A program made the position numbers and the translations under genes. Below are positions 22,488 to 33,900 of a stretch of 64,000 nucleotides of DNA, piece after piece. The number at the start of each line of letters is the position of its first letter. Positions within the stretch are counted from its first letter, which is position 1. The notes below the pieces were generated by a model. It did not search any database. It was not told the origin of the DNA and saw only the letters and a program-made list of their open reading frames with translations. Origin of the DNA: Tetrapyrgos nigripes (lineage: Eukaryota; Basidiomycota; Agaricomycetes; Agaricales; Campanellaceae); contig JAACJM010000104.1 of the NCBI GenBank assembly GCA_013368315.1, positions 124,001 through 188,000 of the forward strand, written 5' to 3'.

Positions 22488-23981
22488 ATGACTGAGCGAC
22501 GGTCCGCATCTGCAGATCCGAATCTCCGTTGTGCCAACCGACCACACGTATTCCACCCCGCATCGAACCAAGACGCCTGCTATATTCCTGAAAACGGCGA
22601 CGACCCTTGGGTTCCGTGTAAAACTCAACCTTGCCTAAACAGGTATAACACTCAACGACTCACTAACGTAGAACTCCCGAATTGGCTACACGTTATAACC
22701 CAACTCCAAGAACTTGCGATTCAGAAAGCACATTGAAAACCTAGAACCAGATCAGGCCAAGGGACTTCTACGCCTCCCAACCCAGTACCAGAAACACCTT
22801 CCAATAACCCACCAGAACCAAACGACCCCACTTCCCCACCTTCTTCGCCCATCATTCCATCCGCCGAAGGACCATCCGTAGCCCCTCGTCGCCCCCCTAC
22901 ACCCCCTTCTCCAGACCCATCAGACCCAAACGACTCAGTCATGGCTGACACACCTCCTATCGGGTCAAACGGAACTTCTGAACGAGGGAGAAAACCAGAC
23001 CCCTTCAACGGAGAACGTAGCGAGGCAAAGAGATGGTTGGCCCAGTTCAACAACTATCTACGTATGAATCAAGGAAGGTACCCAACCGAAGAGAGTCAGG
23101 TTTCATTATTTCTGTCATTCTTCACGGGAGAAAAAGGAGGAGATTGGGCAACACAAAGATTGACGGAATGAGATATAGACGAGGAAGACGAGGAGTTGAA
23201 AGCTACACCAGACCAACAGAGATGGATAACTTTAAAGGAGATACGTGACCGATTCAAAAAGGACTTCAAACCTCTAGCCTCAGAAGATGTGGCCAGAACA
23301 AAGATCAAGTTTGCCAGAATGAGGGGGACGGATATCAGCAGCTATAACAGCATTTTTGACACGTATGGAGAAGAGTCTGAATTCGGAGAAGCAGCACTGT
23401 TGGAATTCTATCAGGACGGGCTACCACCCAAACTTCGAGAGGCAGTTGGAAGGACGTATCCGAAATGGAAAGACTTCGACCAGTATCAGGAAAGAGCTGT
23501 GGAGCTTCACTTAGAGTGGTTGAAGGAACGAGAGAGACAAGGACGCTGGAAGACTACTTCAACGTCAAAAAGCAGTCCAGGTCCGTCTCAAGGAAGAACG
23601 GTAGCAAGCGTCAATGCGCTTATGGGATCAGGTGCTAACTCGTCTTTCAATTTGCCACCTAAACTGACACCTGATGAAAGGGACCGGCTTCGAAAAGCAG
23701 GAGCATGCTTCGCATGTAGACAGACTGGACACATGAGCAACGAATGTCCAACATTCCCGAGAATGTCGTCTCAAAACACCCCCCGAACCTTCCCTTCTCG
23801 TACCATTCGAACAGCTGAAACCGCACCCCCTCCACCGGTAACGGTGGCACAGGCATCCTCATCTCGAAACACGATCAAGGAAATTTCAGACATGGTAAAT
23901 AGGGTTAAAGGATTAGAAGGAGAGGAAAAGGAACAAGCAACCGTCTATTTAAAAGACATTATGTCTAAATTGGATTTTTAA
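22488..23981 (+). CDS. Gag of Ty3/Gypsy element, two internal TGA codons
   Basis: The capsid/nucleocapsid precursor, which packages element RNA in virus-like particles. The likely start is ATG 22,488. Order: a Cys-containing N-terminal part, a Pro-rich linker (22,760-22,930), the Retrotrans_gag core (KPDPFNGERSEAKRWLAQFN near 22,993 to RAVELHLEWLKER near 23,530), and a zinc knuckle CFACRQTGHMSNEC (CX2CX4HX4C, 23,706-23,747). In-frame TGA codons at about 22,734 (after IQKAH) and 23,169 (after QRLTE) interrupt it; both sit where Trp would be acceptable. The frame ends at TAA 23,979-23,981 inside T-TTT-TAA, and pol follows in the -1 frame. Confidence 0.85.
23975..23981 (+). promoter_or_regulatory. 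Candidate -1 frameshift site between gag and pol
   Basis: Gag ends GAT TTT TAA and the pol frame is -1 relative to gag and open across this point (GGA TTT TTA AAG). A slip on the U run would fuse Gag to Pol, as in many Ty3/Gypsy elements. The A-site codon would be the stop itself, so this is not the classical heptamer; a restart at a downstream ATG is the alternative. Confidence 0.4.
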
Positions 23982-23983
23982 AG

Positions 23984-26900
23984 CACTCCTCTGCTACGTC
24001 GTCAGTAGGAGTAAAACAGTACACCGGACAGTTAAAGAACAATCGATATAGTGTGTTATACCCCTCTTGTGAGCGAACCTTTCCTTCAGAAATAAGAATG
24101 TCGGCAATCACTCGCAATAAACAGATACCATCAATCACACTCAAAACTGAACTAATCGGCAAAATTACTGGCAGAAAAATCGACGCAAACGCTCTAATAG
24201 ACAGCGGTGCAGAAGGCATAATCATTAACAGTCAATTCGCACGAAGAAATCAATTTACCCTCCTTCCTGTCAAAAACCCGTTCCCAGTTCGAAACGTTGA
24301 CGGCTCCGAAAATACCATGGGATGGGTACAGGAATACACTATCCAAAATCTTCGTATCTATTCTCGAGACAGCAAGGCGTACCATGAAGAACAGGCCGAA
24401 TTCTATGTAACGGACATTGGGGATCACGATATAATCCTCGGTACTGACTGGTTAGAAGAACATAATCCGGATATAGACTGGTCAGACTCACGGGTAGACA
24501 TGACTTGATGTCCAGAAACATGTATCACGGCAAAACCTCCCGTCCTTCACTTGAAAACTAAAACCTTGAAACCCACAGTCATCGATCCAAGAACCCATCA
24601 CAAGGAGTACCAAGTCAGATGGATAGAACCAGTTGGACGATTCAAACCAATTGCCCAATCGAAAATTGCAGGACGACGACGTCGAATTCCTATTCGATCC
24701 TTCCACCGAAATTCAGAAGAAACGGCAATCTTTACCGAAGATGACTACGGGAGGGACACGATCCCAGAACGGTGGGAACAGGACGTAATGGAAGAATTGT
24801 TAGGAAAAGAGGAAAGATTCGGTGAAGAAGCATCAGGGGAACCGGATTTGAACATCCGTGCGGGTTTTACGAAAGCACAAGAACTCGCAGAGGCGGCTCA
24901 GCACGTTCAGGTCGATGTACCTCTTAAAGATAAGATTCCTCCGCAGTATCATCAGTTCCTACGAGTCTTTGACAAACAAACCTCAGAAAGATTACCAAAA
25001 CGTGGCGAATGGGATCACGCTATCGAGTTAAAACCGGACTTTGAACCACGCCCTTGCAAAACATATCCGTTGTCCCCAAATGAACAAAAGGAACTCGATG
25101 AATTCATCAAGGAAAACTTGGAGAAAGGGTACATAAGACCGTCGAAGTCTCCTATGGCAAGTCCCTTCTTCTTTGTAAAAAAGAAAGACGGAAAACTACG
25201 ACCAGTACAGGATTACCGCGCCCTAAACAAAGGGACCGTCAAGAACGAATATCCTTTACCGCTTATATCGGAACTCGTAGACAAGCTCAAAGGAGCACGA
25301 ATATTTTCTAAAATCGACCTTAGATGGGGATATAACAACGTGCGTATCAAGAAGGGAGATGAATGGAAAGCGGCGTTCAAAACCAACCGCGGTCTCTTCG
25401 AACCAACGGTGATGTTTTTCGGTCTTATGAACTCTCCAGCCACGTTCCAAGCAATGATGAATACCCTATTCAAGGACTTGATCGACTCTGGAAAAGTCGT
25501 AATCTATATGGACGATATTCTCATATTCACGGAATCACTAGAAGAACATCGACATATGGTAAAACAAGTACTGGCACGACTCCAGGATAACGACCTATAC
25601 GCTAAACCGGAAAAATGCACCTTCGAAACCGACTCAGTAGAGTTCCTCGGCCTCATCGTATCACATAACACATTGGCGATGGATCCAATCAAGATCGAAG
25701 GAGTAACTAAATGGCCAGTCCCACGGAACGTCAAAGACGTACAGTCATTCCTCGGCTTCGGAAACTTTTATCGACGTTTTATACAAGATTTCTCAAAAAT
25801 CGCACGACCACTGTTCGATCTCATGAAAAAGGAACACCCATGGGAATGGTCTGAAGAAGCTCAAAGGGCCTTTCAGGCACTCAAAGATACGTTCACGACT
25901 TCACCAGTTCTTCTCATGCCTGATCATTCTAAACCATACCGAGTAGAAGTTGACGCGTCAGACTACGCCACAGGAGGTATCCTGCAACAACAAGGATCGG
26001 ATGACAAATGGCATCCAGTAGCCTACCTGTCAAAGGCGCTGTCCGAAACCGAACGAAATTACGACATCCATGACAAAGAACTGCTAGCAATCATACGAGG
26101 ACTTGAAGCCTGGCGGCACTACCTTGAAGGAGGACCACATACCATGGAAATCTTAACGGATCACGACAACCTCAGATATTTCACCTCGGCTCAAAAACTC
26201 AGCCGACGACAAGCAAGGATGGCCTTGTTCTTGACCAGATTCGACTTTACGCTCACCCATAAACCGGGGAATCTGAATCGAAGTGACCCACTCTCTCGAA
26301 GATCGGATCATAAAGAGGGGGTCGAAAACGACAACAAAGATAGGGTCTTACTTGACCCTAAATTCTTCAGAATCAGAGCGACACGACCGGGAACAGTAAC
26401 CGCAATAGGAGATGCGGAATTGAAAAGGCGAATAAAGGAATGTCCGGATAAGGATGCTGAAGTCGTGAGTGCGTTACAAACTATCGTTGACAACGGACCC
26501 CGTGCTTTGGCAAAAAATTTACAGGAATGGAACTATGAAGACGGAATTATCTTATTCCGAGGGAAGATCTACGTGCCAAACGATCAACAGCTCAGACGGG
26601 ACATCGTTAAAATGCATCACGACAGCCTTACCGCAGGCCATCCGGGACGGTTCAAAACATATGAACTCGTCAGTAGAGAATTCTGGTGGCCCGGTATGTC
26701 AGTATTCTTTCGCAACTACGTTGAAGGATGCGCTACTTGCCAGTTAACCAAGGCAAACAACCACCCTGCGCATATACCCTTAATCCCGAACGAAATACCA
26801 GAACGACCCTTTGGTACCATTACGACCGATTTCATCACGGACCTGCCAGAATGTGACGGCTTCAATGCAATTCACGTCACGGTCGATCGTTCAACGAAAA

Positions 26901-28087
26901 CAGTTGTCATTTCCCCATGCAGAAAAGATATCGACAGCGACGGAACAATCGACCTATTGTTTGACAACACTTGGCGACGGTATGGCTTATGGGATAAGAT
27001 GATATCTGACCGCGGACCTCAATTCGCAAGCCAGGTGATGAAGGGCATTTACGCTAAGTTAGGTATCACTTCGGCACTTAGTACCGCTTACCATCCGCAG
27101 ACAGACGGCGAAACAGAAAGATTCAATCAAGAACTGGAACAATACCTTCGAACCTTCTGTAACTATTGGCAAGACGATTGGGTCAAATACCTGCCGTACG
27201 CTGAATTCTGCCATAATACCCGGGTTCACTCAGCAACTGGGAAATCACCGTTTGAATTACTCCATGGATTTTTGCCCCGACTATTCCCTTCCATCAACCC
27301 AACTTCACACGTACCGAAAGTCGAAGAACGCCTCCAGAACTTGGATACAATTCGAGAAGAACTGAAAGCAAGTCTGGTGACGGCAGCTGAACTGATGAAA
27401 GAGCAAAACAAGGACTACCGGAACGAAGGGGTGAAGTTCAAGGTTGGGGATAAAGTGCTGCTGGATGGGAAGAATCTGAAAACGACGAGACCAAAAGCTA
27501 AGTTGGCAAATCGTCGTCACGGACCATTCGAAATCACTGACGTTATCGGTGAAGTCAATTATCGACTCAAATTACCGAATGGCTGGCGCATTCACCCAGT
27601 GTTCCACGCCTCACTCCTATCGCCGTACAAAGAGACCGAAGCCCACGGAGTGAACTACCCGGGGGAACCTGCTGAGCTACTACCCGAAGACAACGAATAT
27701 GATGTGGAAGCAATTCTAGATTCAAAACCAACGAGAAACCGACGGGGAGTACAATACCTTGTCAAGTGGTTGGATTATGCTGACTCGGAAAATTCATGGG
27801 AACCAGCGTCAGGACTGACGAAGGTGAAGGAGATGATCGAGACCTTCCATCAACAACATCCAGATGCATATCGACCCAAAAACCTGATACGCCCGGGAAC
27901 AACGGTGCGTTCACTAGGCGTCGCAATGGAAGACATATGGCGAAGTACCCGGGTACTTCAGGCAAAAGCACAACTCCGAGGAGAAACACTGTTACGAACC
28001 GTGGGCATCCTATGCCCGCCTTCACACCCCACTCGACAATCGAACCCAGAATTCTGTCATCACTCGTCAATCGCGTTCCCTCGTTAA
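23984..28087 (+). CDS. Pol polyprotein: protease, RT, RNase H, integrase, chromodomain
   Basis: Processes Gag-Pol, copies element RNA into DNA and integrates it. In order: an aspartic protease with ALIDSGAEGIIINS (D at 24,200); a TGA at 24,506 after SDSRVDMT, where Trp is expected; reverse transcriptase with the active site YMDD at 25,505-25,516; RNase H (VEVDASDYATGG near 25,950, LTDHDNLRYF near 26,157); an integrase HHCC finger (HHDSLTAGHPGRFKT to CATCQ, 26,620-26,740); the catalytic residues in TTDFITDL (26,823), SDRGPQFAS (27,007) and HPQTDGETERFNQE (27,093); a GPY/F-type module ending HPVFHASLLSPY; and a C-terminal chromodomain (EYDVEAILDSK ... YLVKWLDYADSENSWEP, 27,695-27,865). The main open frame after the TGA is 1,178 codons. 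The chromodomain marks it as a chromovirus that may target chromatin. Confidence 0.95.
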
Positions 28088-28161
28088 CGGCGTTTACTGT
28101 CAAAACCATCCTAGGGTGACTTGACCGTCCATTCGAAATTTCCTCCGTACAGACAAACACG

Positions 28162-28169
28162 TATAAAAG
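28162..28169 (+). promoter_or_regulatory. Internal TATA box before accessory ORF
   Basis: TATAAAAG lies 88 bases after the pol stop window and 95 bases before the ATG of the accessory ORF. The ATG is in good context (CATCGCCATGTCT). The spacing suits separate transcription of that ORF from a promoter inside the element. Confidence 0.5.
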
Positions 28170-28256
28170 ACCCCCTCCCACAACGAAGAAGGACAGAACT
28201 CAACCACATCCTACGGTTTCACCTCACTCCTCTCATACTACATCTTCAACATCGCC

Positions 28257-28772
28257 ATGTCTACCACTTCTTCCACCAACACCAACGCGAACGACGCGAT
28301 CCCATCCAACAGGGGACGCTGCACCTATGGGTCCCATTCAGGACGACGGTGCCGAATGGCGAAACAACACGCAGGACCTCACAACGGCTGTCAACGCTGC
28401 ACATGGGGAGGAGAGGACGGGCCAGGACGGTGCAGATTGGGCAGAGGACATAAGGCCCGTTGCGTGGTACAATGGACGTCGCTACGTGCGGAACATAGAG
28501 GGAATATAGGATGGGGAGACGCCAGCATATGGGGGGCAAACAACGTTGTACCGTGGAGTATGGACAACAATGGAGGTGGATGGGGAACGGCTACCAACAC
28601 CACGGAGTGGGGGAACCTAGACTGGAACGATCCTAGATGGGAGACTGGGAACTACACTACAGACTGGGACAAGTACTGGCCGAGCCAAGGGGATGTCGAC
28701 AGACGACTCCGCAAGCAATGGGCGGAGCATTGGAAGACTGGAGTGTCGAGCTCCGGCGAAAGCTCGTCCTAA
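28257..28772 (+). CDS. Accessory ORF3 of Ty3 element: Cys/His- and Trp-rich protein
   Basis: A 171-codon ORF between the chromodomain and the 3' LTR, the place where env-like genes sit in some elements. The N-terminal part is Ser/Thr/Asn-rich. Residues about 22-70 are Cys/His-rich, with CTYGSHSGRRCRMAKQHAG, then HNGCQRC and CRLGRGHKARC, which look like two zinc-binding modules. The C-terminal 90 residues are Trp/Asn/Gly-rich (WGNLDWNDPRW) and end in a Ser-rich tail. There is no signal peptide or membrane helix, so it is not an envelope protein. It has its own TATA box and start context, and its stop overlaps the polypurine tract. I recognise no family. A nucleic-acid-binding or silencing-related role is only a guess. 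Confidence 0.6.
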   Translation: MSTTSSTNTNANDAIPSNRGRCTYGSHSGRRCRMAKQHAGPHNGCQRCTWGGEDGPGRCRLGRGHKARCVVQWTSLRAEHRGNIGWGDASIWGANNVVPWSMDNNGGGWGTATNTTEWGNLDWNDPRWETGNYTTDWDKYWPSQGDVDRRLRKQWAEHWKTGVSSSGESSS

Positions 28773-28783
28773 AGAGGGGGTAA
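28771..28783 (+). other. Polypurine tract
   Basis: AAAGAGGGGGTAA directly before the 3' LTR. This is the plus-strand primer of reverse transcription. Its first two A bases are the last bases of the TAA stop of accessory ORF3. Confidence 0.85.
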
Positions 28784-29288
28784 TGTCATGAATCGTCTCC
28801 CGCCTATTCATTCTCCGTTCTATTCTTTTCCCTTTACTACCCATTTCCCACTCTAACCCCATAAAACATCAACCATTTCTCATCATCGTCAATAGTTACC
28901 ATCTCTCTAGAAATATGACTCACATTCCTATCTCCATGGACATTCTCACTGTCAATCACTCCGTGTGATCCAGTACCTTCATCTATCCATATTTGACTTA
29001 TTATTCTCTCGCCTTTGACATTTCCACATGATACCGTCTATTATTATTTACTCTTTCCCATCTGTTCATATTTTACTTATATACCTGTGATCTTTGTACA
29101 CTATTCCTTAGTTCGTTCACTTCGTCTCCGCTCCGTACTCTTACTACGCAGTGTAGAGCCTAGTCAGCCTACTTTCTCTTTATCTCTCTATCTCTCTATC
29201 CTTCTTGATCAATCTACTCTCTTGTAAAAACCGGCTTTCTCGTATTGTGTGACTTGGGTGGTTATTGAGTGTACCGACAACCTTGACA
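28784..29288 (+). repeat. Ty3 element 3' LTR
   Basis: 505 bases, TGTCATGAATCG to ACCTTGACA, identical to the 5' LTR apart from AA in place of TC near 28,910. It is followed by the target duplication TCCCC. Confidence 0.95.
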
Positions 29289-29293
29289 TCCCC

Positions 29294-29438
29294 CCCCTAC
29301 CCAAATCCTGCCCCTCCCCTACCCAAATCCTGCCCCTCCCCTACCCAAATCCTGCCCCTCCCCTGCCCAAATCCTGCCCCTCCCCTACCCCCCCCTGGGG
29401 TAGACCCCTACTCAAACCCTAGGATATCCTAATAACCC
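29294..29438. repeat. 22-bp minisatellite and end of duplicated segment
   Basis: Four copies of a 22-base unit containing CCCAAATCCTG and CCCCTCCCCT, then CCTGGGGTAGACCCCTACTC and CTAGGATATCCTAATAACCCT. It continues the unit interrupted by the Ty3 insertion at 21,260-21,275. The second copy at 56,958-57,164 has seven units. The identity between copies stops at 29,438. Confidence 0.85.
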
Positions 29439-30788
29439 TTTCTGTAGTCAAACGTTCCGCAGTTGAAGATGCCGCACTGCCCGAAGAGAAGGTTGAGGAA
29501 GTCGTGGTGAGGAAAGGTGGTCGCCCTCTCGAAATTGAGAGAGGAGGCTGCAAAGCAGCAGTCAGGAAAATTGGGCTGAAGTTCCGGATTCTCCTCATAA
29601 ATCTTCTGGAGGACTGTTGAATAGAGTCGCTGTAACTTGGGAAAGTATGCCTTCATCAAATCTAAAAGAAAAATGAGTGAGGGTCAAGTATCATTTTAAT
29701 AGTACTCACAGTCCATCCGGCATGAAATTATCTGCATCACTGGGTGCTCTCTAACCTTCCGAAGGACTGCCTCATGGGTCGCCGAATGTGCCAGGATGCC
29801 AGGAACCTGTTGGCCTCCCCCAAACGATAAGCCGAAGACCAACGTGAAGTACTCTCCACGCCGGTGCCAAAATTCCGTATCTTCAAAATTGAGTTCGTGC
29901 AGAGCCTGCTCGAACATGGCGTAAATGTCGTCCATCGTCTGGTTGGTCCAGTCCTTCAGACGGGCTCCAAGGACAACAATCGGTTGGCCAGTCTTGTCTC
30001 GGAAGAGGAGGTCGTGGCTGAAAGAAAGAGAGTTAATAAAGTATTCGGTAAAAAAGAGATGTAAGAACGCACCTTCCGTTCCAAGTCTTTAATTTCATGC
30101 CTGGTATAGCCAACACCTCCTCTAAAGAAAAGTGCCTTTGTACTCCCTCACCCTTGGGCCCTGTCCAAGCACTACCAATAGGGGTATAGTCAACGGGGGT
30201 GCTAGACGCTTGAGTAGCCTCCACCCAATGACGCTGGAACTCTTTGAGAGGGGATCCGGACGCAGCCTGCTTTGCACTGCGGTCCTTGCATCGTTGGCTT
30301 CTACAATACTCTTGGGACTTCTGCTTTTTTCGCTCCTTGGCGTTCTTGGGCTCAGGCTTCGGTTTTGGCGTGTATGGTTTATGCTGGTGATGATTAGACG
30401 CGTCTGTTGTTAGGATCAGTGAGGCAAGGTCAATTAGAGGGATGGGTTTTACAAGGGACGGCTTTTGGTGAGAGCGAAGGGGATAGACGTGGAGTTTCTG
30501 CTGTTCTTCCTCCAGTGGAGCGTGTTTGTCTTGCAGAGGTTGGGCATGGTGTAGTAATGCGGCAGCGTCGATTGCAAGTTTTGTCTCCTTCTTGGAGAGA
30601 CCTGAATACTCCTTCTTGCTACGTAGATCTGTAAAGTAAGAGGGTAAAGGGGTCAATGAAGGCTTTCGTCGGAGATAAATCTCAAATGGAGCTCGGCTAT
30701 GCGACAGATGCGGCTGTGCATGAAAAGGGCCTGACGGTAGGCTCCCCAAGGGACGGGGCTGCCTACGCGTCACGTCCTTTTCATACAA
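29429..30788 (-). pseudogene. TET/JBP-like 2-oxoglutarate dioxygenase, truncated after HxD
   Basis: Exons 30,788-30,073, 30,017-29,710 and 29,661-29,429 join in frame with normal GT-AG introns (57 and 48 bases). The N-terminal half is basic, Pro-rich and poorly conserved. The second exon has DLLFRDKTGQPIVVLGARLKD. The third has YFPKLQRLYSTVLQKIYEEN, NFPDCCFAASSLNFERATTF and HHDFLNLLFGQCGIFN, the JBP/TET-type oxygenase core with the iron-binding HxD (H-H-D). The family oxidises 5-methylcytosine or thymine. Here the protein stops after GTFDYRKGY, exactly where the repeat junction begins, and the TAG stop is supplied by repeat sequence. The distal iron-binding His and the 2-oxoglutarate-binding Arg are therefore missing and the enzyme should be inactive. 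It is head-to-head with the KDZ transposase, a pairing known from basidiomycete transposons. Confidence 0.75.
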
Positions 30789-30974
30789 AGCCCCATCCCT
30801 TGCATAGGAGCGGGAGAAAGGGAGGAGACATCAAAGGAGAACTTACGTGGCATGGTGTTGGCATAGGAGAAAGATAACGAGTGCTAATTTCGGTTTTTGT
30901 TGATTGCACATGATATGCACGTGCGTTGCGTTTAGGTCAACGAAGTCCTGTCCAAAGTCTAAGGTCCAACGCAC
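30789..30974. promoter_or_regulatory. Divergent promoter region between oxygenase and KDZ transposase
   Basis: 186 bases separate the two divergent start codons, so the genes must share a bidirectional promoter. No clear TATA box is seen; the region includes GATAACGAGTGCTAATTTCG and an alternating TGATATGCACGTGCG stretch. Confidence 0.5.
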
Positions 30975-33900
30975 CATGGGTCGCCAACGAAAATCCAATG
31001 TCCTCACCAAACCTCAAAGAATCCGTGCTCCTGCTCATGCTCTCATTGGAAATGTCGATTCCCAACCTCGTAACACTAAACTGCGCACCTTTTCTCTCCG
31101 CCAAATGCAAAAACAAGATGCTCAGGTCAAGCGCATCCTTGAGCTCAGGAAGAAGCAAGAAACTGGCCCCACAGAGTCATATGAGTACGCTGATGTACTG
31201 GTTGACGCTGGACACACTGATAGTGATGACGACTGGACCAATGACATGTTTGACATGTCTCAGCCCTTAGTCGTACCAGAGGCCAGCGGCACAGCAAATG
31301 TGGAGGATTTAGACGAGGAAGAAATAACAGAGAGAGAAAAAGCAGAGCTCTACCAAGAGACTCGCTGGCTTTACAAGAAAGTGTATGTATACCAACCGTT
31401 CAATTTGACTTGTCATCTCACTGTTGCGTGTAGGTATGCACAGCAGGATTACAGGCTGCGCAACGACAAAGGTGCAGCCAACCACCAACGCTGGAGTGTG
31501 CAGCTTCCAGAGCATGTCAACGCATTCATGGATTATAGGTATAGGAGAGCCTCAGGCAAGGCGTGCGTTGATGAAGTGAGGGATCTGCATGAGCTTTGGG
31601 GTATAGATCACTTTGGTATGTTTAAAAGTGTTCTTTGTTTCTTTCCAATGGCTAATATGGCTCTAGTCCAATGTAGGATACAGCTACAGGTGTACAGGAG
31701 AGATGTATACATTAATTCAAGTTACATCCGTCAAGGATATTTTCCCTTCAATCCCCTCGTGAACCACTCCGTCATTACCATCTCTACTATCGAGCTCTAT
31801 CATAACCTCTTCGTCCGATGCCCCAGACTCAGTACGCAAGCATTTGTGAAGACCATCTGTGACCAACATGGGGTGCGGTTCCAAAATTATCTCTGCGTCC
31901 AATTCACCGCTGCATTCGACCTATACCTGTCAATCCTGCGTGAAGTCTGACGACTTGTCATGTCAGTCCTCAGACGTGACAGCCCTAACTGGCGCATGTT
32001 AAATAATTGCCCTTGCTGCCAGTATGAGGTTGTGGGTGAACCGAAGCTGGAGATAAGGATTATGCTGTCCATCGACGGCAACAACTCGTTAAAACGCGGC
32101 GAGAGGAGAGGACCGAAGGGCGAGAATGGGGAGCTTGGGGTCTTGAAGGAGAGATCGGATCCTCGAGTTGGTGGGGGTGATTACTTCCTACCTGCGGAGG
32201 AGGTGGACAAGTGGGACGAAAAGAACTGGAATACTTGGGAAGGATGGACGCCGCCGACAGGAAAGGCCAAGAAGGCTCCTTGTGAGAAGAGCTTCGTCAA
32301 CATGAACAAAGCGAGGACAGAGAAAGAGGTTGGACACTGGGCAATTACAGGAGGCTTTTGGGGCTTTTGTAGGCATCGGTTCGTGATGAAGGTTATCAAT
32401 ATGATACGGTCAGGGGAGGGGTGAGTATTCTTTTGTTACATATTTTTCAAACAGCTGACTATAAGCCTTCAGAACGAAATATTGCCTGGCATTTCTCCAC
32501 CACTTTATGTCGGCGTCTCAAGAAGATCGCAAAGCCAGAAGGCTCTCTGAAGAACCCGAGGGTGCGCTTGGTGTGGGCTACGACATTGCGTGCCATATCA
32601 TTCCTCGTCTCGAAGCATCTCCTATCAAGAACCTGGCGGAGAAGGAGAAATTGTGCATGCTGATTGGGCTCCTGCATGCGTACGCTCACAATCGTCGGTG
32701 CCAGCTCACATTCCTCATGATTTATATTATGGGAGGCGGGATAGAGGACCTGGAGGTCTGTGAGCGGTTCTTTTCACAGTCTAATGCGCTGGCTCCAGTG
32801 ACCCACTACATGAGTGCATTCCACCGGGAACAAGCCATTTCGGAGTACGCTGCCCATCAAGACAACCATGAAGCCTATGCCAACCTCAGCAAGTTTATTC
32901 ACAACAACTATAAGCAGGCTCTCGAGATCATACAAACTCAGGATGATGTAGTAAAGGCTATGCAGGAGAAGGGGATGACAGTTCAAATGATGTTTGATTG
33001 GCTGGAAGAGGAGAGGCAGTATCTAGAGTCAAAGGTAGAGAAGAACGACGAGGATGAGCTGGTAATGGATTATTATTTGAAGCTGTTGGAGTTAAAGAAG
33101 ATCGAGGAAGAGCATCGAAAGACGGAGGAGGTGTTCGGGACATTTGTTCCAAGTGACCGGGGAGGCGAGGCAGCAAAGATAGAGGCCAGGTATCGAAGAG
33201 AGAAGATGAAGAGAGATAGGGTGCTCAATGACATTGAGGTTCTGGAGAGGAGGCTGGGGATTTTGGACACTTGGGCGGAGGGTTCAGAGAAGTGGAAAGA
33301 GGCAGAGGAAATGGTCATAAAGGCGAACTACCGGAAGGCGGTGGACAAGTTGGAGGGTTTAATGGTGTCAAGGATCCTCGAGTTGTCAAGAATGAATGTC
33401 TCTGGTACTGGTGGATTACTTTATTACTCCCTTCTTTCATATAAACTAAACAGACTATTGTACAGGATACAAGATGCGACAACATCTGGGCCATGCCCTC
33501 AGCTCCCGGTCAAAGGCCATACAGGAAGCTCTGGAAAAGTACAACGAGTTGGCAGCGAAGATGCGTCCACCAAAACGCCACCTGGAGTGGAAGGAGCTCA
33601 TGGAATACACCTATCTATCCGAGTTTGACTTCCTTCGTGAAACCAACAGTGAGATCCTCGAGAAACCATGGGCTACTCCTGCAAACCGACAACTGCTAGC
33701 GCGATTCTTCAAGATTCTCAGAGCAGAGGAGGAGCTTGTACGACTCCATGTGGAAATCAAACGCTTGGTGACCTATATGAAAGAGGAGACCATGTATCTG
33801 GGACAGATGGAAGAGAAGTGGAGGGAGACCAAACCCGAGCTAGCGTTTCAAATCCGACTGTATGCTAGTGTCCGTGGACGGTATAACGAACTTCACCGAC

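Larger units (their letters stand above)
21276..29288 (+). mobile_element. Ty3/Gypsy chromovirus, nearly full length
   Basis: An 8.0-kb LTR retrotransposon: 505-bp LTRs, primer site, leader ORF, gag, protease-RT-RNase H-integrase with chromodomain, an extra 171-codon ORF, polypurine tract, and a 5-bp target duplication. The LTRs differ at only two adjacent bases (GATCTATG against GAAATATG), so the insertion is recent. It sits inside a repeat segment whose second copy at 55,790-57,164 lacks the element. Three TGA codons interrupt gag and pro-pol, so this copy probably cannot move by itself, although its domains are otherwise well preserved. Confidence 0.95.

Noticed and set aside
22077..23981. 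Chromosomal gene spliced into gag
   Set aside because: The region lies wholly between the LTRs and the frame carries gag and zinc-knuckle motifs.
28257..28772. Envelope protein in the Ty3 element
   Set aside because: Position fits, but there is no signal peptide, membrane segment or glycosylation-rich ectodomain; the protein is Cys/His- and Trp-rich and looks soluble.
31940..31985. Intron removing the TGA in the KDZ gene
   Set aside because: The only candidate (GTGAAG...CTCAG, 34 bases) is too short and shifts the frame away from the conserved downstream sequence.
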